Positions 25,386-35,912 of a DNA stretch of 64,000 nt are shown here, piece after piece. Source of the stretch: Capillidium heterosporum. Its lineage: Eukaryota; Entomophthoromycota; Entomophthoromycetes; Entomophthorales; Capillidiaceae. Location of the stretch: contig WBMQ01000013.1 of assembly GCA_016630905.1 (NCBI GenBank), positions 1,178,001 through 1,242,000 of the forward strand. Reading direction: 5' to 3'. A model generated the notes under the pieces. That model was not told the DNA's origin. It worked only from the letters and a program-made list of their open reading frames with translations, and made no database searches. A program made the translations under genes and the position numbers. Position 1 is the stretch's first letter. The number at the start of each line of letters is the position of its first letter.

Positions 25386-26633
25386 ATGCAGTTACTTTAC
25401 CAGATTACCGCCATTTCAACCTTGCTAGGCAGTGCCATAGCATCTTATGAGATTAAGGCTGAGTATCCCCAAGGCAACTACCCAAGTAACAACATGAAAG
25501 TTTACCGTCCCAACTATCCCCAAGGCGGAAGTACGCAGTACCGACCGGTGTCCGGATCCTACCCTAACCATGAGAATCAGGGTAAGCGACCGGAAGGCAA
25601 TTACCCATCGGACAGCTCCTCTGGAAAGCAGATCGGTGGCAACGACAAGGTCGATTGCAACGCCATGCTGACTCAAGTTAACCAGTTCCGCAGTCAGAAC
25701 GGAAAGGGCCCCCTCAAGCTGGACGCAAAACTAACTAAGGCATCCCAACTGCATAGTGATGACCAAGCCCGCACCAAGCAGATGTCCCATACTGGTTCCA
25801 ACGGCAGTAGTATGTCTGGCCGAGTTGACGCTCAAGGTTACAAGTGGGGTGGCCTTGCTGAAAACGTAGCTTGGAACCAAAAATCCATCGAGAAGGTCAT
25901 GAACTCTTGGATCAACTCGTCGGGTCACCGCAGGAATTTATTGGGTGATTACACGGACTTTGGCTGTGGTTTCAACAACTTCTACTGGACTCAGAACTTT
26001 GGCAAACCCAGTAGCTACCCCACCGGTCAGCACCCCAGCTACCCTTCCAAGCCTGATAACTACCCTAGCAAACCCGATAACAAACCTAATTACCCTTCAA
26101 AGCCCGACAACAAACCCACCACCCCCAGTCAGCCCACAAAGCCCGAAGAAAAGCCCACCACCCCTAGCCAGCCTACAAAACCCGAGGAAAAGCCCACTAC
26201 TCCTGGGAACTACCCCTCTGGTTCCACTGATAAGCCTTTGACCGCCTACGACAAACTAGACTGCAACCTTATGCTGACCAAGGTCAACCAGTTCCGTAGC
26301 CAGAATGGTAAAGGCCCTTTAAAGCTGGACGAAAAGTTAGCCAAGGCCTCCCAGTTGCACAGTGATGACCAGGCCCGCACCAAACAGATGTCCCATACCG
26401 GTTCCAACGGCAGTAGTATGTCTGATCGAGTTGACGCTCAAGGTTACAAGTGGGGCGGCCTTGCTGAAAACGTAGCTTGGAACCAAAAATCCATCGATCA
26501 GGTCATGAACTCTTGGATCAATTCTTCGGGTCACCGCAAGAATTTGTTGGGTGATTACACTGATTTCGGTTGTGGCTTCAACAACTTCTACTGGACTCAG
26601 AACTTTGGTAAGCCTAGCGGCTACAAGTATTAG
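25386..26633 (+). CDS. Secreted protein with two CAP (SCP/PR-1/Pry) domains
   Basis: CAP proteins of fungi (Pry family) are secreted and bind sterols or fatty acids. The single exon encodes 415 residues: signal peptide (LLYQITAISTLLGSAIAS), a Tyr/Pro-rich spacer with repeated NYPxGG-like units, CAP domain 1 (about residues 95-215), a Pro/Lys-rich hinge with PSKPDNKP and TTPSQPTKPEEKP repeats, and CAP domain 2 (about 295-415). Each domain has the HSDDQARTKQMSHTG, GGLAENVAWN, WINSSGHR.NLL and FGCGFNNFYWTQNFG motifs; the His/Glu/Ser/His set of the CAP cavity is kept in both. The domains are nearly identical, also at DNA level, so the duplication is recent or is kept alike by gene conversion. Fungal Pry proteins usually have one CAP domain. 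Confidence 0.92.
   Translation: MQLLYQITAISTLLGSAIASYEIKAEYPQGNYPSNNMKVYRPNYPQGGSTQYRPVSGSYPNHENQGKRPEGNYPSDSSSGKQIGGNDKVDCNAMLTQVNQFRSQNGKGPLKLDAKLTKASQLHSDDQARTKQMSHTGSNGSSMSGRVDAQGYKWGGLAENVAWNQKSIEKVMNSWINSSGHRRNLLGDYTDFGCGFNNFYWTQNFGKPSSYPTGQHPSYPSKPDNYPSKPDNKPNYPSKPDNKPTTPSQPTKPEEKPTTPSQPTKPEEKPTTPGNYPSGSTDKPLTAYDKLDCNLMLTKVNQFRSQNGKGPLKLDEKLAKASQLHSDDQARTKQMSHTGSNGSSMSDRVDAQGYKWGGLAENVAWNQKSIDQVMNSWINSSGHRKNLLGDYTDFGCGFNNFYWTQNFGKPSGYKY
25700..26620 (+). repeat. Internal duplication of the CAP domain
   Basis: The stretch of about 300 bp from roughly 25690-26000 recurs at roughly 26290-26610 in direct orientation with only scattered, mostly synonymous differences. The separating 300 bp code for the repetitive Pro/Lys hinge. 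Confidence 0.8.
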
Positions 26634-28953
26634 CTGCGTTGAAGGAATTGTACATTTTATTTGTAATAAAAGTGTTGATGACTGATATTTGCTCTTACAT
26701 CTATATTATGTTTAAACTTTATATCTACTTTTAAATTGGTATTCGATGACTATACTCCCCTTGTATACCTTAGTCCGGTATGGTGACTAGAGTTGAGTGG
26801 CTAAGCTATTTGATACTTTCCAGCTCCTACTTTGTAAATGTATATTGGCATCGCATGATATTAGAGTTGGCGTCTACAGCTTGAGCCATAAAATATGTAA
26901 AGATGCAAATGTTCAAATAGATATAGATTGCAGTTAGTAGTAAACTTTAAGCTAGTGCTCTATCACTTTGATTATATAGCTTTATATCCTTGTAACCAAC
27001 ACTTGTTGTTAAATGTGATTGATTATAGGGCGATCGTCAAATCGATAGCGACTGGAATTGATAGCAGCGTACAGCTTTCCCCTATACAATCTATCAATCG
27101 ATATTTAGTAAAGTTTCCAACCATGATTCAATAATGAAGGCCTGTAATATTCATACTATTAAGCATAATCGACAGAAAATTTAAAGTATGGAAACTCTTG
27201 TTTATTGATATAATGAAATTTCATAAGTTTACTTGGCAGCTGATTTGTGCTTATTCTGTATATATTCTTTCGGCCCTTTTTTATGCTGGTACACCTTTTT
27301 ACACATCGAATAAGGATATTTTCCTTTTCTGGTAGGTTTGTAGGTCTTTAGAGAAGTAGCATATTTATATGATTTATGGCAATCGGAGTGCTGATATCTG
27401 TAGATGCATCTTTTACGATTGTGGATTGCCAAGTATACTTTTAATTAACTAGCATACTTGAATGATTTATCGCAATTAAGGTGTTGGAGTTTATGGGTAT
27501 GTAATTCTTTCTTAGTATTGGTAGTGGGTCTTGATGGTGATGTATTTATATTTAATGATAAAGATCTGGGTATCGATTGGGGCTTCGAAGCTGCGAGTTA
27601 AAAATGGTTCGTCAAGTTCTAAATAGGACTCGTATCTAGACGAAGTTAAAAATTATACATATATGGCCCTACTTAGCCGTATCTAATGAGCCTTGTATAG
27701 ACCTATGGCTTTACGTACCTGCTTCACAGTTGCCAAGACATGATGTTGTTTCATTTTTGTCAGTAGTTGAAGTTGGTACTTTGACATCCAAAATATTCAA
27801 ACCACCTTCATGTTTGGACTTTATATGTCACTTTAAGCTTCACTCACACGTAGTACATTTACACTCCTGTAGAAGTAGGTATATTCGATTATGGTAGACT
27901 TCCAGGTGTATATACATGTCGGTCAGATAATAGTAATAATTCCTACAAACCAGGCAAACGTATTTTTGCATCATTGCTTCACCACGAATATTTTTGTGAA
28001 TCACCTCTATATAAATGAGTTATAAAACTTCTCTATAGAAATAGTTTTGGTATGTGTTTGTATCTGGTAAAAATGGCTCTTTAGAGTTACTATTAAATAT
28101 TGTAGCCAAGTTAGTCATTAAAAGGCTTCAAGCTGGCATGCTTGGGTCAACAGTAGACTTGGAGGATATTGGAATGATTGGGTTGAATGGTGAGATAGTT
28201 AAAAATCAGTTGCAATATCGATAGAGTAGAAAGTCAATCCTTTTACCATTGTATGACAGGTAGCTCATTATATATTCTTATCCTTCAAAATTGAATTGGC
28301 AAATCGTATTTATCCAATTCTTTATTTTAGAGCGTCTTAATGGATGTAGTTTCAATAAAAGGTGAAAAATAGTGATACTAATGTTAAAGCTATAAGAGTC
28401 TTCAATATGGGACAGACTTATAATAATTGACTACTTTATATAACAAGAATTGCTACGTATATTTATTGTAGCCATCAGCATATCTCTTGAATCGGATTCT
28501 GTTTTTTATTTCGTGCCAATAAAGTGGGAATTAATAGAATATGTTAGAAAAATTGCACAGAAATACTACTTTTGCTAAAAGAGTCGAAAATATCTGGTTC
28601 AATGTCATTTTGCAAATCAGTTTCTTGTCTCCTATTTCATCGGCACAAAATTGACAAATTCTTTCCTGAAAAGTTCCATCTCATCAATTAATTACCCAAA
28701 TAAGCTCACCCTATCATTCATTAAACTAACTCCTTTAGCATGGAAGCTTCTAGAAAACTTCAATAAAACCATCGAAACCATTGGCTAATTTGTTAATCAA
28801 AATCAGGTAAAGGCAAAAGGAATTAGGTGGCCACCACTAACTGACTAGAGAAGTTTTGGCAGAACCTTAATAAGTCGACAACTAAAGGCTGGATGGCTAA
28901 GCTCCTTTGTTTACTTTTTCTTTCAATTCGACAAGCGAAATTATTAAAAGACG
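26634..28953. other. Intergenic region with zinc-finger relic
   Basis: 2.3 kb between the CAP and SET genes. Apart from the zinc-finger remains nothing is supported. Confidence 0.45.
27229..27977 (-). pseudogene. Decayed C2H2 zinc-finger gene
   Basis: On the minus strand, separate frames show finger-like pieces: YVCLVCRNYYYYLTDMYIHL with a following H near 27880-27970 (C-x2-C-x12-H-x4-H), a C..C...H...H piece with stops near 27800-27860, and a KSFKYA / HSDCHKSYKYATSLKTY stretch at 27229-27480. Stops and frame changes separate them and no plausible set of introns joins them, so I read this as a broken tandem-finger gene. Base composition is as AT-rich as the surroundings. Which transcription factor it came from cannot be told. 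Confidence 0.35.
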
Positions 28954-30599
28954 ATGCTACCCCAACAGCCTAAGCTTACATCCTATGCGAAACCGATACT
29001 AGATGACATCGATTCCGCCAATGATCAGGCCACCAATTTAGAAAAGCGATCGGAAAAATTCTTTATAAGGTACGTTCCCAGCGCCTTTGAAGATTACCTA
29101 AATTTGAAGTACCCGAAGCGCCAACCCAGCCAAGCTTCCCCCAGAACTTTAGATGGTAGTGAAGGCACCAACTGTCCCAACGGTACCAGGAACCTCAAAA
29201 GGGGTGGTAAGGAGGGATTCTTCAAATTCTACGGCTCAGGTAAAAAGGTAGCTAATCGTAGTTTCAATGTGGGGCTAAGGTCGGATGAGGAAATCAACGA
29301 TGACGAACCAGCAGTACACCAACCAACAGACGATTCCAATATTACAGACAGCTTGACGATCATAGAGGAAGAAAACATAAATGTAGCCGTCGGCCTGTTG
29401 GAGCCAGAAAACGGGATGGAAACGAAGCGGGTACGTTGCTCGACATCCAGCAAGCGGGGGGAAAAACCTAGGTGGCAACGGCAGGAACAATTGGTCTACA
29501 TGGCGCTATGTTCGATACCGGGTCAAGAAGCCAACCGGGGCGACCTACTACAACTGGCTGTAGATTTAGACATAAAGATTGCCAAGGAGAAGGGGATCCG
29601 TAGGACATTCACAGGCAAGGTAGGTTCCTTGAACTAATATTAGTTTACTAATTTGAGCTATTCTTTGACTTTTAGACACCCAAGAACAGTGCCAGTGCCA
29701 TCTTGACTTCCAATACCAACAAGCTCTTCATCACGTTCCGAAAGCCCAATTCCAAACTATTGCATTTCAAATTAGCCTTTCCACCCAACGATTTCGACTT
29801 TGCCGTCAAGAAGTACAAGGAGTGGGAAAAGGAGCTGTACGAAACTAGATACCCTACCTTCTTTGGAAAAGAAGCACTATCGAATGTGGTTCCCAACCCT
29901 ACCGTTGTCGAGTTAAACAATAGAGTTAAAGATGATGAGGACACCAACGACTTGAGCAGTACGTCATTACTTTTGAGACCAAGCCAGCCCAACTCCCCAT
30001 GCCCTGACCCCAAAGGTATATTTTTGTCAAAAGGTAAATTTTAATTGCTTTGAACTCGACGCACTAACACCATTTTATAGATTCGACTCAGCCCGAAAGT
30101 GACGGTTTAAACAACGCTGAAACTAGCATTTCAGTTCCCAACCCTACCACTCAATCTTTACCCATTCCCAAGACGTGGCAAGATTTCCTCAAAGTAAAAG
30201 CATCTTCGATCCCTGAAGCTGGACTTGGGCTATTTACTCAACGTAAAATCCCCAAAGATACCCTACTTGGATACTACTTTGGTGTACCTACAACCGAGTA
30301 CGAGTTTGATCATTTTAAGGAGAACCTCAACCAAGCTTCTCAGTACTCGATCATGTACCAAAGTATGGTTTTGGACGCCACTGATAAGAATGGAATGCCA
30401 TTTTTAGATCCCAATGGCCCCGTCTACTGCCCCTTCCACTTTATGAACGAACATCCCTGATCGAGTCAACATGATGTTTTTGGAAGGGAAGGAGAACAAC
30501 ATGATCGAATGCTGGTCCTCGTGCGATATTGAAGCTGGCGAAGAATTGCTGGTCTTTTATGGTTTTGAGGTGGCGAGAGAACATTACACTTTGTTCTAG
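28954..30599 (+). CDS. SET-domain protein with N-terminal winged-helix-like region, one +1 frame skip
   Basis: SET domains transfer methyl groups from S-adenosylmethionine to lysines. Exons are 28954-29619, 29676-30015 and 30081-30599; with one skipped base the product has 507 residues. The first part is charged and acidic, then comes RWQRQEQLVYMALCSIP...GIRRTFTGKTPKNSASAIL, which resembles a HARE-HTH-like winged helix (inference only). The SET part starts KVKASSIPEAGLGLFTQRKI, has LLGYYFG, the FMNEHP-DRVNMMF core (position of the RFINHS motif) and ends CDIEAGEELLVFYGFEV, the GEEL..DY-type motif. The zero frame stops at CCC TGA at 30455-30460, inside the core; skipping one base there (CAT.C.CCT or CCC.T.GAT) restores NEHPDRVN. 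The substrate is unknown; the catalytic Tyr lies in LLVFYG. No pre- or post-SET cysteines are seen. Confidence 0.8.
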
Positions 30600-33362
30600 A
30601 GGGTTTTAATATGTAAATTAAAAGCAGGTTATAGTCATTTGAAATATGCGTATATAGCTTTGCTTATCTTTTATTTGAAATATGAAGTTTAATAAAAGTA
30701 TATGACTTCAGTCGATACCTACCCAAAATTAAATTCAAGAGCCTGGGCAACGTTTATATAGTTAAACTTACTAAATGATTTAGTGCACATCTCTATCATA
30801 TCTTTTTAGAATAGAATAGATGCTGATATAAAAACGGTGAGAATGTGATATGGTAAATCGATCTTATCAAAAATTCATTTCGCCACCACAAAGTCCCAAA
30901 AATTTGCTGCAAAAAGTACAAAATACATTTATCATCACATAGCTTTCGCATTGCATCACCTTAAAAAATCAACAGGAGATCTACTCTAAACTAGTTGAAC
31001 TTAATCTGATATAAACCTACAATTGTAAGCCTATTTTCTATTACAATCCTCCACATTGATATTACAAATTTAGTAAAACTAAACTTGAACTACAATTGCT
31101 ATTTCTTTAAACCATTTCGCCTTACTAAATTTCAGACAAGATAGATATCTACAAAAAAGAGTATTGCAATCTAATGGGTATATAATATCCAAACTTGAGT
31201 ATCCAATTACATTGGATAAAAAGAGCAGTTAATCAAAAACTTTAGTTTAGAATGTAAAAATAAAGTGACTATGGAAGCTAAAGTTAGTAAACTTAGTAAT
31301 AGGCAGTAAAATAAGCTTTAGAAAATTGGACTAATGTAACAAGTATTAGGAAAGAAATTCTTGTAACTTAAGGAAAAAGACAGCAAAGTTTAGGATAAAT
31401 ATCTATTAAAAATACCTGTCAGTTCTTTGTCTAATGCTATCTTATTCTTATAGCTAAGGTAATTTTTAATAAAAATTCTATAAAGTTATATAAATCTTTG
31501 GTAGATATAAGAGTATTTATATATTTTAAAAGCTTATACCTTTTAAATTTAATATAAAATTACAAATAGTAGATAAAAATTAACCATCCAAAAAATATGT
31601 ACGATTTTGGTTTAAGTATAGTAGCTATATAGCCCTTCTTATTTCCAATATTTAATGTATAAAATGCTTTGAAGAGTATTTAGAATTACTTTATTAAAAA
31701 TCTAATTTTAGGATAGAATTTAGTAACTATTATGGTATAAGTATATATTACTAATAGTAGTTATTGGTTGGTCGCCCTTGCCAAGTGTTTGACCACTGGC
31801 TTGGACTTCCAGTTTATAGGGTTCGGCCGAACTTGGTGAGTCCTTTGGCATTGGATGTATATGTGTTTATCGTGTTGTGAGCTGGCTAATATAGACACGA
31901 TCAAATATACTATAATCAATAAAAATACTCAAAGCTCTTAATCCCTGCAAAACCACTGGCTAAAAATCTTTAAATAATTTATTAAATTAATCCAACTTAA
32001 TGTATGATCTTCAAACCTTAAAGACTTAAAAACATGAAATATCAAAATCCTAAAAGAGCTCTCCTTCCTATACCAAAGCTTCGATATATATATCTTAACT
32101 TGATGATATGTAAGTAGATTCTTTTCCGACAAAGAGGTAGACATGTGTTTTAATTATAGTAGTCTACTATCAAAGTTAGGATCTAATGATTCGTACTTAA
32201 AAAGGATAATTAATCCTAGATGGGATTAGGTGGACTGGTGGTTGATTGATGTGATGTGAATGGAATATATAGCAATTTAAAGTGAATTGCTGGTGAAAGA
32301 TAAAATACTTAACCCAAAGCATTTTGTTGGGGTGTAGCACCAATATAAGCTACTTATGAAAAATAACCTGATGTTCGATATACGACTTAGCTGAAGAGCT
32401 AAGTTGACAATTAATATGTAATTTTAGTGTTCATTTTGAAATGGATTTTATATACTAAAATATGATTTTAGCTTGAGATTCGAAACTCTAAAATTCTATA
32501 TATCTCAAATTTTGATTTTGAATCTAATTTGTGACACTTCAGTTTAAACTGTGCTATCATCCCAGAGCTACCACACCATAGTAATCCAACTCTATGAGCC
32601 AAGATTTTATTTAAGCTGACTGTTGAATTATGATGCTATCTAGGCTGTATACAGCCACGACCAACTCTACTTTTCTTTACATATCAAATGTGATTTTAGC
32701 GACATATACCTTATACAATATCCAACCCAATTGGGTTTTCGTGTTTGACATCATATGTATGTATTTGACAACATTCTTTTAATTAAGCCTCAAACAAATT
32801 CGTACCCAACTAAAATTGGCTTGGTATGACTGCCTGGTAGCTATTTTACCAGCTTGTCTTTTTGTTCGCAACTAAGCTAGCATGAATCAATTTGGGCACA
32901 GTCTACCTTATCGCCTTTAATTTTTACCAACCTAGCTTCTACATTTGAACTAAAGGTGTATCTAGTCTATTTTATTTTACTTAGCAAAGACATGCAAGTT
33001 ATCTATTGAAAGCCGGCTTGGTATGCTTTCGGTAAGTTAAACTATTGTAAAACTGGTGAAATAAGTATCACCTTCAACTCTAGAAATATACCGATTAGCT
33101 TTATAAAATTTCAGCAAGTTGATGGAGATACAGTTATTGTAGATAAAGTCTTCAAAAAACTAAAATTTATCATCAACTAGTACAAACTCGTTGGCTTGTT
33201 AAAAAATTTATTATGCATAAAAGATAAAGTACCTAACCTTTAATTTTGTAAAAGTATAATCCATGTTTTTAAAAAATAGCTCCATAAATACATACTTTAA
33301 TAATGAAGTATAGTGTAAAACTTTTGATGGTAGTAGTATCAATCCACTTACCTCAGCTAATT
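30600..33362. other. Long intergenic region, very AT-rich
   Basis: 2.8 kb, the longest gap in the window, especially AT-rich at 30900-31740. No gene, RNA or repeat family supported. A GC-richer island around 31750-31860 has no recognisable RNA fold. Confidence 0.45.
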
Positions 33363-34064
33363 TCAGATGTAGGCTCCATCCTTCGGGTTGGGATCAACAC
33401 CTCCATTCCCTAATTCCTTGAAGTTCAACTTGGCGTTGTCGGTAACATCCTCCTCGTTGATTTTGTTGGGTTGTAAGTTCAAGTTTGCTCGCTTGACTTT
33501 AGATTGAGATCGGAAACTACCCTCATCCCTAGTATTGTTTTCATCAACGACGTTGCCGCCATCTATACCGCCCGGATTAGGGTCGACGATTGGTATACTC
33601 GAAGCTTTCGCCTTAGCTTTAGCTCTAGCTTGGGCCCTTAGGTTGGCGTCTGCTCTCGAAGCTTGAATCTTCTCCACCTTCTGGTTCAACTTGCGTACCT
33701 GCGCCTGGTGGGTGTCTTGTTTATCCAGTTTTACATAGTTGAAGGAAGGTTTGTTGTTCTTGATGGGCATGGCTTCTACAATTTTAGTGTCGTCGTCGTC
33801 GTTGGTAATTGGATCTTGAGAAGCTTCTCTGCGGTTCAAAATTATAGCTGGGTAAGCTCGTGAGTTGAGGATTTGAGGTCCCGGTAGCATGAACGGGAAG
33901 GTTGGGTAAGAATTGTAGTCGGATTCCGGATCCTTGATGATTTTGGCGGTTTTGATTTCTGGGATGGCATGTTTAGGTTCGTTGATTTCGTAGACAGAGA
34001 TTGGTCGGTAAGATGCAAATACAGTAGATACGAGTAGAATGGTGGTAGTGATGAGAGAGATCAT
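33363..34064 (-). CDS. Hypothetical secreted protein with basic Ala/Arg/Lys helix
   Basis: Not recognised. One exon of 233 residues. The N-terminus MISLITTTILLVSTVFASYR is a clear signal peptide. Features: an acidic DDDD run, an Ala/Arg/Lys helix (DANLRAQARAKAKAKASS, about residues 138-155), two copies of a VDPNP motif (VDPNPGGIDGG and VDPNPKDG), and dibasic sites NRR-E and VKR-A that a Kex2-type protease could cut. The segment after VKR begins ANLNLQPN, close to ANLNPQPN in the secreted protein at 22287-23436. No cysteines, so no disulfide core. Might be a processed precursor, but that is inference. Confidence 0.6.
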   Translation of the reverse strand: MISLITTTILLVSTVFASYRPISVYEINEPKHAIPEIKTAKIIKDPESDYNSYPTFPFMLPGPQILNSRAYPAIILNRREASQDPITNDDDDTKIVEAMPIKNNKPSFNYVKLDKQDTHQAQVRKLNQKVEKIQASRADANLRAQARAKAKAKASSIPIVDPNPGGIDGGNVVDENNTRDEGSFRSQSKVKRANLNLQPNKINEEDVTDNAKLNFKELGNGGVDPNPKDGAYI

Positions 34065-35118
34065 AGTGTTAATTGCTAATATATATTTATGTGAATGCTA
34101 AATGTAGAAATACTATGCTAGATAAAAATGGTGATGAATGAAAGTTTGTGGGGATGGCTATTGTTATTTTTTGCCATTTGAATTGGCTTTTATAAGTTTA
34201 TCGAAATTTTAGCACACATCGTCAACTTCAAACTTTACCAACTTTGGTAAACTTTCAAATTTGAAAATTTAGTGTCCCTAACTAAATTTTAATCGACTCC
34301 TGATATTTTTAGCTTTATAAAGGATTAGTATATTGATGTAGGTATACAACACTTCCAAGTCATCACACGCCCTCAGGTTTTTGGATGGTAAGCTTTACGA
34401 TCTATGTTCGACTACCCTTACCAGTTGACTGATGGATAGGAAGATTGAGCTGATTAAGGATCAGCTGGTTTCGGTTTCAAAAGCAGACTAAAATTTGGTG
34501 TTGATATCCGAGTACCAAGATGGGTAGATAAAAAATCGTCCTTAAACTGGTAGTGACATTTTTGGTTTATCTTTGAAGGTATGAGTTATTTATCAAAAGA
34601 AATAAACTTGGAGTTTGTAAGCTGGGATTTGAAATTTTGATATCATCTTTGGTAGGGATAAGAATTTAAAGTATGGTATAGTATATTTAGCATAAAGAAA
34701 AGGTTCTGAGTCTGTACAAGAGCTACAATCACTATCGCTCCCAAAGTTTGCAAATCTAAACCAGTTACACAGATATGCAAGCAAATTTTAAATTAAATAG
34801 CCAAAAAATAGACACTTTTAGAATCAAAAAATGTCAATGGGTCTTTAGATCTAATATTTTTAGTAACAGTTCTGAGTTATAGGTGCATTAAGTTATAATT
34901 TGTATAGCTTTGTAACTCTGACAAAATTACAAGGTGATGTCGATAAATAATCAAAATTTTATAAACCATGCCAAGCTATATTTGTAAATAGTACCATTTA
35001 AACTACAAAGTTTTCTTACCAAATTGTGCCACTACTCTTCAAACCAAAAGTCAACTAAGCTTGAACAAAAATCTACTCTTTCCCAACAACCACAACATCA
35101 AAAACCAACTCCCAAAAT
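34065..35118. other. Intergenic region upstream of DPH4
   Basis: About 1 kb shared by two divergent promoters; no gene seen. Confidence 0.5.
34187..34194 (-). promoter_or_regulatory. TATA box of the 33363-34064 gene
   Basis: TATAAAAG on the minus strand about 123 bp before the start codon at 34064. Confidence 0.4.
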
Positions 35119-35710
35119 ATGAATATACCTAACCATTATCAAACCCTCCAAGTAGAAAACTACTGTACCGACCTACCCAAGATAAAATCCAACTACCAGA
35201 AGCTTATTTTGAATGTAAGTATCAAGTCAAATACCATGGCTTTATTTTTAATCTCAAGCCTAAATTGCTTTCAAATTAGTTACACCCCGACAAGACTTTG
35301 AAGCCATTAGTGGGTCAAGACCTCCAACTTTACAATCGAATAGTGGTAGCTTATAGAGTTCTCAAAGATAAAGATTTAAAGCTGACGTACGACCAACATC
35401 TCAACAGTAAAATAATAGAAAGTCTTAATTTATTAACTCCTCTTAGATCTAGAACTCACTACCAAACCTTTTATCAACGAGACCATCAACCTAGAAGACT
35501 TGGAGTATGTACAAGGTAATTCTATGATTTTAACTTTTTTTGACAATATATATCTTTGTAGACGAATCTTATTACAGACACCCATGCAGGTGTGGAGATT
35601 ACTATGTTGTAGAGGAGGAAGAATTGAAGTTGGAGGTGGAGACTTTGGGCATGGAGCTGATAGTCAACTGCGATAACTGCTCCTTGTCGGTCGCTGTAAC
35701 TTTATTTTAA
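35119..35710 (+). CDS. DPH4: Diphthamide biosynthesis J-protein Dph4/Jjj3
   Basis: Dph4 is a J-domain protein with a CSL zinc-binding domain that holds iron and supports the first step of diphthamide formation on elongation factor 2. Four exons. The J-domain reads NYQKLILN-LHPDK (HPD motif built across the first intron), NRIVVAYRVLKD and YDQHLN; then INLEDLEYVQDESYYRHPCRCGD begins the CSL domain, ending LIVNCDNCSLSVAV. The paired CRCG and CDNC motifs bind the metal. Length of about 140-150 residues is normal. The two introns in the middle are needed: without them the frame closes. Converges on IRC3 with about 200 bp between the stops. Confidence 0.9.
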
Positions 35711-35912
35711 CTTGGAAACTCAAAGTGCTTTATTTCCATCGGGAAGCAACTATAGCTGGGGGAATATTGGATACTGTCATAATTTGCTGGGCAGAGTATC
35801 CATAGATAGAAATTTCAGAAAGAAATGATATTCGTAAAATTTAGTAACTCACTAATAAAATGGTTAATACTCAAAAAACACAGTGGTTTGTTTATATTGT
35901 CTACAGTCAAAT

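Noticed and set aside
31740-31870. Possible tRNA or small RNA in a GC-richer island
   Set aside because: A GGGTTCGG word recalls a B box but no cloverleaf can be drawn.
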